Shown in pieces: positions 17,927 through 25,927 of a DNA stretch of 64,000 nucleotides. Below the pieces are notes generated by a model. That model was not told the origin of the DNA and did no database searches. It saw only the letters and a program-made list of their open reading frames with translations. A program made the translations under genes and the position numbers. The first letter of the stretch is position 1; every line of letters begins with the position of its first letter. Source of the DNA: Maccoyibacter intestinihominis (lineage in GTDB: Bacteria; Bacillota; Clostridia; Lachnospirales; Lachnospiraceae). Location of the stretch: NCBI RefSeq assembly GCF_040096355.1, contig NZ_JBBMEX010000010.1, positions 1 to 64,000 of the forward strand, in the 5' to 3' direction.

Positions 17927-19207
17927 TTATTTATTATTCAATATTTCTATTGCCTTTTGAATCTGATTATCATATGCCTTATCATAATCGGCATTTTTAT
18001 CACCGGTATATTCATATTCTAATTCCACATCCGGTTCAATTCCCACTTCATGGATATAGTTCCCTTTTGGTGTGTAGTACTTTGCTGTGGTCAGTTTAAT
18101 GGCACTGCCATCGGATAACTGGCGTACACTCTGTACGATTCCTTTTCCAAATGTTTTTGTGCCGATCAAAGTTCCATATTGATAATCTTTAATTGCACCC
18201 GCAAAAATCTCAGATGCACTTGCACTGTTCTCATTTACCAGCACTGCCATCGGATAGTCCATCTTGTGCTCTTCATCCGAGGTATAATTCTGCCGGTTTC
18301 CATACTTATCTTCTGTATAAACAGTCAGACCTTCCGGGAGGATATCATCTAAAATCTCTGTGACTGCCGTCAGGTATCCGCCCGGATTGTCACGCAAGTC
18401 TATAATTACTGATTCCATTCCCTGATCTTTCAAAGAGTTGACAGCCTGCATAAACTGTTCCTCGGTCGGCTCTGCAAATTCTGTGATTGCAATATATCCG
18501 ATATGATTGTCTAACATTTCAGATGTAACGGTCGGAACCTCTACTTTATCTCTTTCAATATCAAGCTCAAGATAGTCCGCTTCACCTTCTCTGGCGATCT
18601 GCATATGTACCGTTGTACCTTTGTCGCCACGGATATGCGTCACCAGTTCGGACAGTTCCATTTCTGCTGCATTGATGTCCTCTACTTTCACGATCACATC
18701 CCCATCTTTTAACCCCGCTTTTTCTGCCGGTGTGTTTTCATATACATGAAGGATGCTGACCTGCATTGTTTTTACATCCTGACTTAAAACAGCTCCGATT
18801 CCAAAGTAAGTACCACTGGTTGATGCCATCATGGATTCATATTCTTCTTTGGTATAGTAAACGGAATAAGAATCTCCTAAACCTTCAAACAATCCCTTAT
18901 ACAGTCCGTCTGTCAGATCCGCCTTGTCGGTGTCTTTATAATAATACAGATCGATCTGTCCTAACAGCTCTTTGATCTTCGATTCCGACTCTGCATCTAA
19001 GACATCCTGTGAATCCGCTGCTTTTTTATTAATAAAACTTACCATATAATGATTTCTTACTGCTACCGTAATAATGAGCATCAGGACCAATACAATGGCA
19101 ACACCCACGGCTATTCCTGCCCGGATCCCCCGTTTAAAACTTCTTTTTTGTTCGTCTGCCTCAGGAAGTTCTTTCACTTCTTCGATCTGTTCCTTTTCTT
19201 CTATCAT
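17927..19207 (-). CDS. S41 family C-terminal processing protease
   Basis: 426 aa. A charged N-terminus of about 28 residues, one transmembrane helix (about 30-52), a PDZ domain (about 115-200; LKDGDVIVKVEDINA) and an S41 serine protease domain with ENSASASEIFAGA (nucleophile serine) and TFGKGIVQS (lysine base). CtpA/CtpB-type proteases cut exported substrates; in other bacteria they control peptidoglycan hydrolases. Placement right after an M23 hydrolase and ftsEX fits such a link, which is an inference. Confidence 0.93.
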   Translation of the reverse strand: MIEEKEQIEEVKELPEADEQKRSFKRGIRAGIAVGVAIVLVLMLIITVAVRNHYMVSFINKKAADSQDVLDAESESKIKELLGQIDLYYYKDTDKADLTDGLYKGLFEGLGDSYSVYYTKEEYESMMASTSGTYFGIGAVLSQDVKTMQVSILHVYENTPAEKAGLKDGDVIVKVEDINAAEMELSELVTHIRGDKGTTVHMQIAREGEADYLELDIERDKVEVPTVTSEMLDNHIGYIAITEFAEPTEEQFMQAVNSLKDQGMESVIIDLRDNPGGYLTAVTEILDDILPEGLTVYTEDKYGNRQNYTSDEEHKMDYPMAVLVNENSASASEIFAGAIKDYQYGTLIGTKTFGKGIVQSVRQLSDGSAIKLTTAKYYTPKGNYIHEVGIEPDVELEYEYTGDKNADYDKAYDNQIQKAIEILNNK

Positions 19208-19296
19208 ACCTGTTCCTTTCCGTGTTCCGCTATTTTTTCACAGCTTCTCTTTTTTACAAAAGTATATGTCTGCTTTTTAACGGTCAGTACTTACGC

Positions 19297-20562
19297 CTAA
19301 CTTACATATCCCCATGGACTTACATAGACACCGTTCAGTGTTACGCCAAAATGCAGATGATTTCCGGTTGAGATACCGGTGCTTCCTACTTTTGCAATAA
19401 CCTGTCCTTTCGACACGGTCTGCCCTGCCGACACTGTTAAAGAAGATGCATGCATATACACGGTACACAATCCGCCGCCATGATCAATGATCACATAATT
19501 ACCGCCACTGCTGCTGTAAGTCGCTACTAACACCGTTCCTCCGTCCGCTGCCACAATATCTGCTCCATAAGCCGCACCGATATCAATGCCTTTGTGGTTC
19601 GAGGACGCTCCATTTGTCGGGGAGGTACGCGGTCCGTAATCACTGGTCACCCTTTTGCTGCTTGGGCATGGCCACATCATACTTCCGGTGGACTGTCCGT
19701 TCCCGGATGGTGTGGTGTTCTGGGCAGTATTCTGATTTTCTCCGGCTGCATCTGTCGCACCCTGATTTTCTTCTGCCGCCTGTGCCTGTTGTTGCGCCGC
19801 CTGCTGTTCTGCTGCCCTCTTCTGGGCTGCCTGAATCTGTGCGATCACTTCATTTTGTGCCTGAATCTCTGCCTCATATGCTTTTGCAACAGTCTGTGCA
19901 TCTGTCAGATCATCCGCAACATCATTCAGTTCCCCTTTTTTTGCCGACTCTAAGGCTGCAACTGCCTGTTTTTCCTCCTGCACCTTTGCCTGCAGGGATT
20001 GCAGTGAAGCATAATCGGTCTCCAGTGTCTTTTGCGTATCCGCTATGGTCACCTGCATGTTCTGATATTCCTTTAACATTTTACGGTCATATTGTGAAAT
20101 CTGTGTGATATACTCCACCGCATTTAAAAAATCCGTAAAACTATCCGCAGAAAGAAGCATTTCCACATAAGAGGTCTGTCCGTTCTCATACATGAACTGG
20201 ATCCGTTTCTTCATATTCCGATACTGCTTCTTTTCCTGTTCCTTCGCTTTATTTAACGCACTCTCCGTATCGGCAATCTCCTGACGTTTTTTCGAAAGCC
20301 GGCTCTCTAATTCTTTGACCTTACCGGAAATCTCATTTAACTGCTTATCTAATTTCTCAACCTCGCTTTGGATGTCTTCTTTTGAGCCTTTGAGCGAATC
20401 GATCAATTCTTTTGCCTTTTGCAGATCGTTTTCTAACGTCTTCTTCTCCTGCTGCGCTTCGCTTAAATTACTTTCTTCTGTTGCCTGAACATTGCAAACC
20501 GGCTGCATACAGAAAATAAGTGTCAGCATGATGGCTGTAATGATTTTAAGTCTGTTTTTCAT
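19297..20562 (-). CDS. M23 (LytM) murein hydrolase with coiled coil, FtsEX-linked
   Basis: 421 aa. A signal peptide (cleavage near VQATEE), then a long coiled coil (about residues 30-225, Lys/Glu-rich heptads), a Gln/Ala-rich linker and a C-terminal M23 domain (about 300-421). Zinc ligands HKGIDIG and HLHFGV are intact, so the enzyme should be active. The layout resembles EnvC and the PcsB-type partners activated by FtsEX. It lies 60 bp after ftsX, which supports a role as the FtsEX-activated cell-separation endopeptidase. Confidence 0.92.
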   Translation of the reverse strand: MKNRLKIITAIMLTLIFCMQPVCNVQATEESNLSEAQQEKKTLENDLQKAKELIDSLKGSKEDIQSEVEKLDKQLNEISGKVKELESRLSKKRQEIADTESALNKAKEQEKKQYRNMKKRIQFMYENGQTSYVEMLLSADSFTDFLNAVEYITQISQYDRKMLKEYQNMQVTIADTQKTLETDYASLQSLQAKVQEEKQAVAALESAKKGELNDVADDLTDAQTVAKAYEAEIQAQNEVIAQIQAAQKRAAEQQAAQQQAQAAEENQGATDAAGENQNTAQNTTPSGNGQSTGSMMWPCPSSKRVTSDYGPRTSPTNGASSNHKGIDIGAAYGADIVAADGGTVLVATYSSSGGNYVIIDHGGGLCTVYMHASSLTVSAGQTVSKGQVIAKVGSTGISTGNHLHFGVTLNGVYVSPWGYVS

Positions 20563-20588
20563 GGTATTTTCCCTATATTATCAAAACA

Positions 20589-20617
20589 TCCCAATAGAGC
20601 ATCACACCCTATTGGGA
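20589..20617 (-). other. Hairpin between ftsX and the M23 gene
   Basis: TCCCAATAG and CTATTGGGA (9 bp stem, 11 nt loop) in the 60 bp gap, without a U tract. It may stabilise or process the mRNA rather than end it, as the hydrolase gene follows at once. Confidence 0.45.
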
Positions 20618-20622
20618 CAAAT

Positions 20623-21540
20623 TTACACGTTCAAATGTCTCTTTGTTGTTACGCGGCTTCCAAGAAATCCGATGCCGACACCTAACAGCAACGCTACCGG
20701 AACCAATACACGGAATACCTGTCCTACCGGAAGGAAATTCAGCATACTGCTTAAAAATACAAACTTCTCCGAAACATAAGTAATAACACTGCTGTATACG
20801 AAGTAAAGTAAGATCAGCGGTAACACGGAACCGATCAGTCCGATCATTACACCCTCTACGATAAATGGTGCCCGGACAAAATAGTCCGTCGCTCCGATCA
20901 GCTTCATGATCGCAATCTCTTCCCGCCTTACGGAGATACCCGTTCGTATAGTGTTACTGATCAGGAACACTGCAACAGCAATGAGAATCAGAATAATGCC
21001 TGCTGAAATATATCCGATCAGAGAATTCAGATCTGACAGAGTATTTGCTGCCACCTCTGACTGATGTACCTCACGCACGCCGTCTAAGCCCTTCAAATAA
21101 GTAACCAGTGCCTTTTGCATAGACACATCATTGAGATAAATCTCATAATGTGAGGAATTTGCAAGCGGGTTATCTTCTTCAAAACCTTCGGCTGCTTCTT
21201 TGTTGCCTTTAAAGTATTCCTTCTGGAAATCCTTCCATGCCTCATCCGCAGATACAAAATCATACTTTGCTACCTCCGGACGTTTTTTGATCTCTTTTCC
21301 AATCTCATCTATTTTGTCCTGTTCTATGCCTTTTTCAAAAAACACGGTAACAGCGACTCCCTCTTCTGCCGTCTTGACCATGGTCTTAAAATTGGTCACA
21401 ACAGAAAAGAAGATACCAAACAGAAAAATACATGCTGCCATTGTCGCAATGGAAGCTAAGGAGAACATCTTATTTCTCCCGATATTTTTCATTCCCTGTT
21501 TTACGGAATAAAGAAATGTACTAAATCTCATTTGTGCCAC
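20623..21540 (-). CDS. ftsX: Cell division protein FtsX
   Basis: 305 aa. A first transmembrane helix (about 24-46), an extracellular domain (about 50-170), then three more helices (about 175-200, 225-250, 270-295), the FtsX pattern. It forms the membrane part of FtsEX, which switches on a periplasmic-side hydrolase. The start overlaps the end of ftsE by 20 bp. Confidence 0.95.
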   Translation of the reverse strand: MAQMRFSTFLYSVKQGMKNIGRNKMFSLASIATMAACIFLFGIFFSVVTNFKTMVKTAEEGVAVTVFFEKGIEQDKIDEIGKEIKKRPEVAKYDFVSADEAWKDFQKEYFKGNKEAAEGFEEDNPLANSSHYEIYLNDVSMQKALVTYLKGLDGVREVHQSEVAANTLSDLNSLIGYISAGIILILIAVAVFLISNTIRTGISVRREEIAIMKLIGATDYFVRAPFIVEGVMIGLIGSVLPLILLYFVYSSVITYVSEKFVFLSSMLNFLPVGQVFRVLVPVALLLGVGIGFLGSRVTTKRHLNV

Positions 21541-22204
21541 CTAAATCTTCATCGCTGATTACGACGCCTTTCCGCATGGTAATTACACGCTTTTTCATCG
21601 CCTTTACAATATCCAGATTGTGTGTGACCACAACGACGGTTGTTCCTCTTTCGTTAATCTCTTCTAAGAGCTTCATGATCTCCCATGCATTGTTCTCATC
21701 CAGATTTCCGGTCGGCTCATCTGCTAACAGGATCTTTGGCTCATTGACCAACGCTCTCGCAATCGCTACCCTTTGCTGCTCTCCACCGGAAAGCTGCCTT
21801 GGCAGGGATTTATATTTTGCTGCAAGTCCCACCATGGAAAGCATCTGTGGTACTCTGCTGCGGATCGTTTTGGTACTTGTGCCAATGACACGCTGTGCAA
21901 AAGCAACATTTTCATATACGTTCCGGTCTCTCAGCAAACGGAAATCCTGAAATACAACACCGATGTTCCGGCGGAGTTTCGGAATCTGTTTTCTCTTTAA
22001 CCGGTTAATTTCCTGACCATTAATGAAGATTTTTCCCGAGGTCGGCTCAAGTTCTTTTAACAGCAGACGGATAAAGGTGGATTTACCGGAACCACTCTCT
22101 CCGACTACGAACACAAACTCGCCCTCTTTTATATGCAGACTGACATCATTCAATGCCGGTATTCCTGCAGAATATGCCTTACTGACATGTTCGAGCTTAA
22201 TCAT
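21521..22204 (-). CDS. ftsE: Cell division ATP-binding protein FtsE
   Basis: 227 aa ABC ATPase. Walker A GESGSGKST near residue 37, the signature LSGGEQQRVAIARAL, Walker B ILLADEPTGNLD and the H-loop VVTHN are all intact. It pairs with FtsX, encoded next with overlap. It is preceded by the PucR-type regulator (17 bp gap). Confidence 0.96.
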   Translation of the reverse strand: MIKLEHVSKAYSAGIPALNDVSLHIKEGEFVFVVGESGSGKSTFIRLLLKELEPTSGKIFINGQEINRLKRKQIPKLRRNIGVVFQDFRLLRDRNVYENVAFAQRVIGTSTKTIRSRVPQMLSMVGLAAKYKSLPRQLSGGEQQRVAIARALVNEPKILLADEPTGNLDENNAWEIMKLLEEINERGTTVVVVTHNLDIVKAMKKRVITMRKGVVISDEDLGGTNEI

Positions 22205-22221
22205 GTGTGCCTCCTAAACTT

Positions 22222-23310
22222 CTAGTAATCTAAAGACTCCATATACTTCATATATTTTACTACCATCAGGGCAATCTTAAATGTGATCGCATCTTCAAAG
22301 ACGCGCAAGTCCAATCTGGTACTCTTTTGTAATTTATCCAACCGGTAAACTAAGGTATTACGATGAATATAGAGCTGTCTGGAGGTCTCAGACACATTCA
22401 GGCTGTTCTCAAAGAACTTGTTGATCGTCGTCAATGTCTCCTCGTCAAAATCATCCGGGGATTTTCCATCGAAGATCTCTTTGATAAACATTTTACACAG
22501 TGGAATTGGAAGCTGATAGATCAATCTTCCGATTCCAAGTGCCGAATATGCAATGACTTCTTTTTCTTCAAAGAAAATCTTACCTACATCCAATGCCATT
22601 CTCGCTTCTTTATAAGAACGTGATACCTCTTTGATCTCATTAACGATCGTACCATATGCAATATGGATGCTGTGATTTGCATCTGTCGGGAAAAGACTTA
22701 AGATCACATCTGCCGTCTTTTTCAGATCATCATAGCTCTCATTGTCAGCCAGTTCTTTGACCAGTATGATGTTCTTCTCATCTACCTCGGTTACAAAATC
22801 CTTGGATTTTCCACCAAAAAGGCTTCTGACCTTCTCTAACTCATTGCCATCCTTCTCGCGGTTGGTCTCTATTATAAATACCACACGTCGTACCTCAGTA
22901 TCAATATGTAGTTTCTTGGCACGGTTGTATATATCTACCAGAAGCAGATTGTCTAAAAGCAGATTCTTGATAAAATTATCCTTATCAAAACGCTCTTTAT
23001 ATGCTACTAAAAGATTCTGCACCTGAAAACTTGCAATCTTTCCAATCATAAATACATCATCGCTGTCACCATTTGCCAACAAGATGTACTCTAACTGATG
23101 CTCATCGAACACTTTAAAGAACTGACATCCCTGTACTACCTGGCTGTCTGCCGGAGATTCCACGAAAGCCGCTGCCGGACCAATGTATTTGTCCGCATCC
23201 GGAAACGTAGTTGCCAGAACTTTTCCCTCCGTATCGATAATGCATAAATCCACACGCGTGATTCCTTTTAATCCATCTATTGTGCTCTGTAATATTTGAT
23301 TTGAAATCAT
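22222..23310 (-). CDS. PucR/CdaR-type helix-turn-helix regulator
   Basis: 363 aa from the ATG at 23310 (AGAAGGGG upstream); an earlier in-frame start at 23340 looks less likely. The N-terminal part resembles a sugar-diacid/PAS-like sensor (GLKGITRVDLCIIDTEGKVL), the middle a GGDEF-like degenerate domain as in CdaR, and the C-terminal PucR HTH is clear (NVSETSRQLYIHRNTLVYRL). Family members control carbohydrate or purine use; here it heads the ftsEX operon, so its effector and targets are unknown. It may act on its own operon through the inverted repeat at 23363-23380. Confidence 0.88.
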   Translation of the reverse strand: MISNQILQSTIDGLKGITRVDLCIIDTEGKVLATTFPDADKYIGPAAAFVESPADSQVVQGCQFFKVFDEHQLEYILLANGDSDDVFMIGKIASFQVQNLLVAYKERFDKDNFIKNLLLDNLLLVDIYNRAKKLHIDTEVRRVVFIIETNREKDGNELEKVRSLFGGKSKDFVTEVDEKNIILVKELADNESYDDLKKTADVILSLFPTDANHSIHIAYGTIVNEIKEVSRSYKEARMALDVGKIFFEEKEVIAYSALGIGRLIYQLPIPLCKMFIKEIFDGKSPDDFDEETLTTINKFFENSLNVSETSRQLYIHRNTLVYRLDKLQKSTRLDLRVFEDAITFKIALMVVKYMKYMESLDY

Positions 23311-23350
23311 ATGCCTACGCCCCTTCTCTCCTTTTGCCACTATGCAAATT

Positions 23351-23380
23351 TCACAATAATTCTTTGTGATTTTTCACAAA
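23351..23380. promoter_or_regulatory. Possible operator upstream of the PucR-ftsEX operon
   Basis: Perfect inverted repeat TTTGTGA-TTTT-TCACAAA (23363-23380) with a third half-site TCACAAT just before it (23351). A TTGACG hexamer (minus strand, 23423-23418) lies upstream but lacks a well-spaced -10, so the promoter is not certain. Confidence 0.4.
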
Positions 23381-23451
23381 AACGGCTTTCTCTTTTTATA
23401 TTTTAATGCAAAACGTCAAAAAAATAAAGAGTAAATCTCGTTTTTCTTATG

Positions 23452-24324
23452 CTAATTTTCCAAAAAACCCTCTCCAAAGACCTCGCGCGCATCCGTCACA
23501 ATCACAAATGCCTTCGGATCGATCTTCGCCACGATGTCCTTAAGCTCCACGATCTCTTTTTTAGCAACCACACAATAGAGCACGGTCTTCTTATCGCCTG
23601 AATACATTCCCGTCGCATCCAGACCGGTCAGTCCACGGTCTAACTGTGTCATGATCGCATCTGCAATTTCTTTATAGCAGTCTGTAATAATGAACGCAGC
23701 CTTGGAATATTTCATACCTTCCATCAGTGCGTCGGAAACTTTCGAGGTGATAAAAATTGCCACAATCGCATAAAGTGCCGGTTTAAGACCGAATACATAA
23801 AGTCCTGCCAAAACGACCATTCCGTCAATGACCTGCAAGATCTGTACCACGGAATAGTGACGCACATATTTCTGGATCAGCGCTGACACCATATCGGTTC
23901 CACCGGTCGTTGCCTTTGCCAGCAACACAAATCCGATTCCGATTCCTGTGATCACGCCGCCAAATACGGCAGAAAGCATATAATCTCCCTGCGTTAAGTC
24001 AACCTGTGGGATCACATAAAGCCAGAAAGACAGAAGAACCGTTCCGATCACGGTTCTGCCCAAGAACTTTCTTCCTTTTATAATTAGTGCTGCGATAAAC
24101 ACCGGAACATTCAATGCAAGGTTTGTCAGCCACAGTGGGACACCGCCCTCTACGATTCCGGCGGTCATTTTTCTTATGATAATCGCTATACCGGAAAAAC
24201 CTCCCGTAACCAGTCCGATCGGTTCAAAAATACACTGAATGGCAAGCGCCATGATCCCGGTTCCCATAAAGATGAATAAATAATCCACATACCATGGACG
24301 GCTGTTCATAATCCTCATCTTCAC
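23452..24324 (-). CDS. YitT family membrane protein
   Basis: 290 aa. About five or six transmembrane segments in the first 200 residues, with repeated GGFSGIAIII and TGGTDMVSAL motifs, then a cytoplasmic DUF2179 domain (about 210-290). Members are widespread in Firmicutes and of uncertain function, with transport suspected. It overlaps the TagA-like gene by 4 bp. Confidence 0.88.
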   Translation of the reverse strand: MKMRIMNSRPWYVDYLFIFMGTGIMALAIQCIFEPIGLVTGGFSGIAIIIRKMTAGIVEGGVPLWLTNLALNVPVFIAALIIKGRKFLGRTVIGTVLLSFWLYVIPQVDLTQGDYMLSAVFGGVITGIGIGFVLLAKATTGGTDMVSALIQKYVRHYSVVQILQVIDGMVVLAGLYVFGLKPALYAIVAIFITSKVSDALMEGMKYSKAAFIITDCYKEIADAIMTQLDRGLTGLDATGMYSGDKKTVLYCVVAKKEIVELKDIVAKIDPKAFVIVTDAREVFGEGFLEN

Positions 24325-25007
24325 TTCCGCTCCTCATCTTCATTTTCATATTGTTCTATTCTTTTGAGCAATACATGTTTATGAAAAATTTTCCGAAAAA
24401 TTTTTTTCAAAAACGTGTCAGAATACAATCCGGTCACTTCTCCGATCCCGTACCAGACCTTTGCCGACATTTTGCTCTTATAGTTCATTAAAAATTCTTC
24501 CTGCTGCGGAGACGGGATCACTGAGATCACAACATCTGCTGCCTCACCGTTTACTTCATTAATAATACTCTCGTAATCTCCCGGACAGTCTTCTAACGCA
24601 AACACACCGGAAACCGTAACCCTTGGATAATATTCCTTTAAGAATCCGACCAGCGCTTTGATCTGCTCTGATTTTTCTCCTAAAATATAGACAATCTTAT
24701 GATTACGCGCGATCCGCTTCATAAACTCATGAAAAAATTCATGTTCTACCGTCTCTTTCAGCCGCTGTGGAGTCTCCACTTCCGCAGCCGTAAGGATCTC
24801 TTTCTCACCGATAATGGTCATATCCAGTTCCTGCAATGCCTGTCCGAGTATTTCATTGTTCTCAGACTCCATCAGCATCTTCATGGATATATCTTCAATT
24901 GCATTTAAGGATGTTCCATTTAAATAACTCTCCGCTAACAGGATGGATTCCCGCACGGAGTAGTTGTCAAGCTTCATCCCCAATATCTGTATCTTCTTCT
25001 TCATCAC
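24321..25007 (-). CDS. WecG/TagA/CpsF-like glycosyltransferase, divergent
   Basis: 228 aa. It starts with IQILGMKLDNYSVRE, a TagA-like opening, followed by a Rossmann-like segment HKIVYILGEKSEQIKALV and the ADVVISVIPSPQQEEF region where the family usually has its acceptor loop. True TagA enzymes add ManNAc to a lipid-linked precursor; key acidic residues are hard to place here, so the activity may be changed. It is coupled to yitT and has a promoter at 25047-25075. Confidence 0.7.
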   Translation of the reverse strand: MMKKKIQILGMKLDNYSVRESILLAESYLNGTSLNAIEDISMKMLMESENNEILGQALQELDMTIIGEKEILTAAEVETPQRLKETVEHEFFHEFMKRIARNHKIVYILGEKSEQIKALVGFLKEYYPRVTVSGVFALEDCPGDYESIINEVNGEAADVVISVIPSPQQEEFLMNYKSKMSAKVWYGIGEVTGLYSDTFLKKIFRKIFHKHVLLKRIEQYENEDEERK

Positions 25008-25046
25008 TACACCTATTATTTTTTGTTTTTCAAGATAATATACATG

Positions 25047-25075
25047 AGTATAACAAAATCAAGGTCAGATTTCAA
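25047..25075 (-). promoter_or_regulatory. Promoter of the TagA-like/yitT pair
   Basis: Minus-strand TTGAAA (25075-25070), 17 bp, TATACT (25052-25047). An AAGGT...ACCTT inverted repeat (25061-25079) overlaps the -35 element. Confidence 0.6.
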
Positions 25076-25198
25076 CCTTGCCTGTCCAAAGACGAAATTC
25101 GTCTGTATATTTTCGAAACATTTTTGACATTTTCTGATAACTTTCGTAATATTTTTACTTTAAAAAAGTCAAGACTTTTTCTCCTTTTTTTGACAAAC

Positions 25199-25347
25199 TT
25201 ATCAACTTTATTATTTGTGTACAAAACCTCTGTTCTCTTTTTTTGCTATGTAAACCTATAATTTTTGCTTTTTTTCTGTGGATAACGTTTATAACTTCGT
25301 GTATAACTCCTTTTTTTCGATATTTCCACCTTTTTCGATGTTGATAA
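25199..25347. other. Cluster of DnaA-box-like sites in AT-rich intergenic DNA
   Basis: One perfect TTATCCACA (minus, 25285-25277) and near matches TTATACACG (25306-25298), TTATCAACA (25347-25339) and TTGTACACA (25224-25216), all on the minus strand, plus TTATCAACT on the plus strand (25199-25207). T-rich runs lie between them. There is no dnaA, dnaN or recF nearby and no change of gene strand, so I do not call an origin. The rest of 25008-25545 shows no gene. Confidence 0.45.
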
Positions 25348-25545
25348 CTTTTTCTCCTCTGGTTGCAAAAAACGACACCAGTTCTACGGAAATTTGTAGA
25401 ATTTGTGCAACTTGTATAATCGTTAGTCTGTCATATAAACATTTCCATAACACCCTTACCTATCATTGCGCATCTGCCCCCTTACGAAGCATTTCCACTC
25501 TACAGGAAGTACAACTTCCATGCTTAAACGCAACACAGCATTTCT

Positions 25546-25868
25546 TATAGAAATTAATGTGTCAAAAATCTACTCATAGCTTAGCAGCTAGTACCTTGCA
25601 CAAAGCTGAGACTGCTTTTGTGACTTTGGGAGAAAATTAGTAAATCTTAGTCTGCCTGTTCATGTATAGTGTTTTGCTGCCATGGACGGCAGCAAAAGTC
25701 TTAAGCCCCATGGACGGGGCGTTTAAAACGTACACGTCACTTCATCACAACCTGACTCAGGCAGACTTAGATTTTCTTATTTTCGTACAACGGAACAAAA
25801 AAGACTCGGCTTTGTGCAACCTGCCAATCAACAAATGTGAAACCACCTTTTGACACCCTGATCTTATA
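25546..25868 (+). repeat. 323 bp palindromic element, copy 1, with TwoAYGGAY-like hairpins
   Basis: It begins TATAGAAATTAATGTGTCAAAA and ends in the imperfect reverse complement (TTTTGACACCCTGATCTTATA). Inner arms AGTCTGCCTG and CAGGCAGACT pair around a core with two hairpins whose loops are both ATGGAC (25682-25687 and 25710-25715), the first on the stem TTTTGCTGCC/GGCAGCAAAA. Near-identical to copies at 28220 and 54880 in the same orientation. The second hairpin closes with a G-C pair here. It is followed at once by the NlpC/P60 gene terminator. Confidence 0.85.
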
Positions 25869-25872
25869 AAGC

Positions 25873-25905
25873 AAAAAAGCTGCCATTCCTTAGAATGACA
25901 GCTTT
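25873..25905 (-). terminator. Terminator of the NlpC/P60 gene
   Basis: On the minus strand AAAGCTGTCATTC (25905-25893) pairs with GAATGGCAGCTTT (25888-25876) and is followed by TTT and GC. It lies 22 nt beyond the stop and directly abuts the repeat copy. Confidence 0.85.
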
Positions 25906-25927
25906 GTCAATATTCAAATATTCACTC

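Noticed and set aside
25008..25545. Chromosomal replication origin
   Set aside because: DnaA boxes are present, but no dnaA/dnaN/recF/gyrB, no strand switch of genes and no clear unwinding region; kept only as a box cluster.
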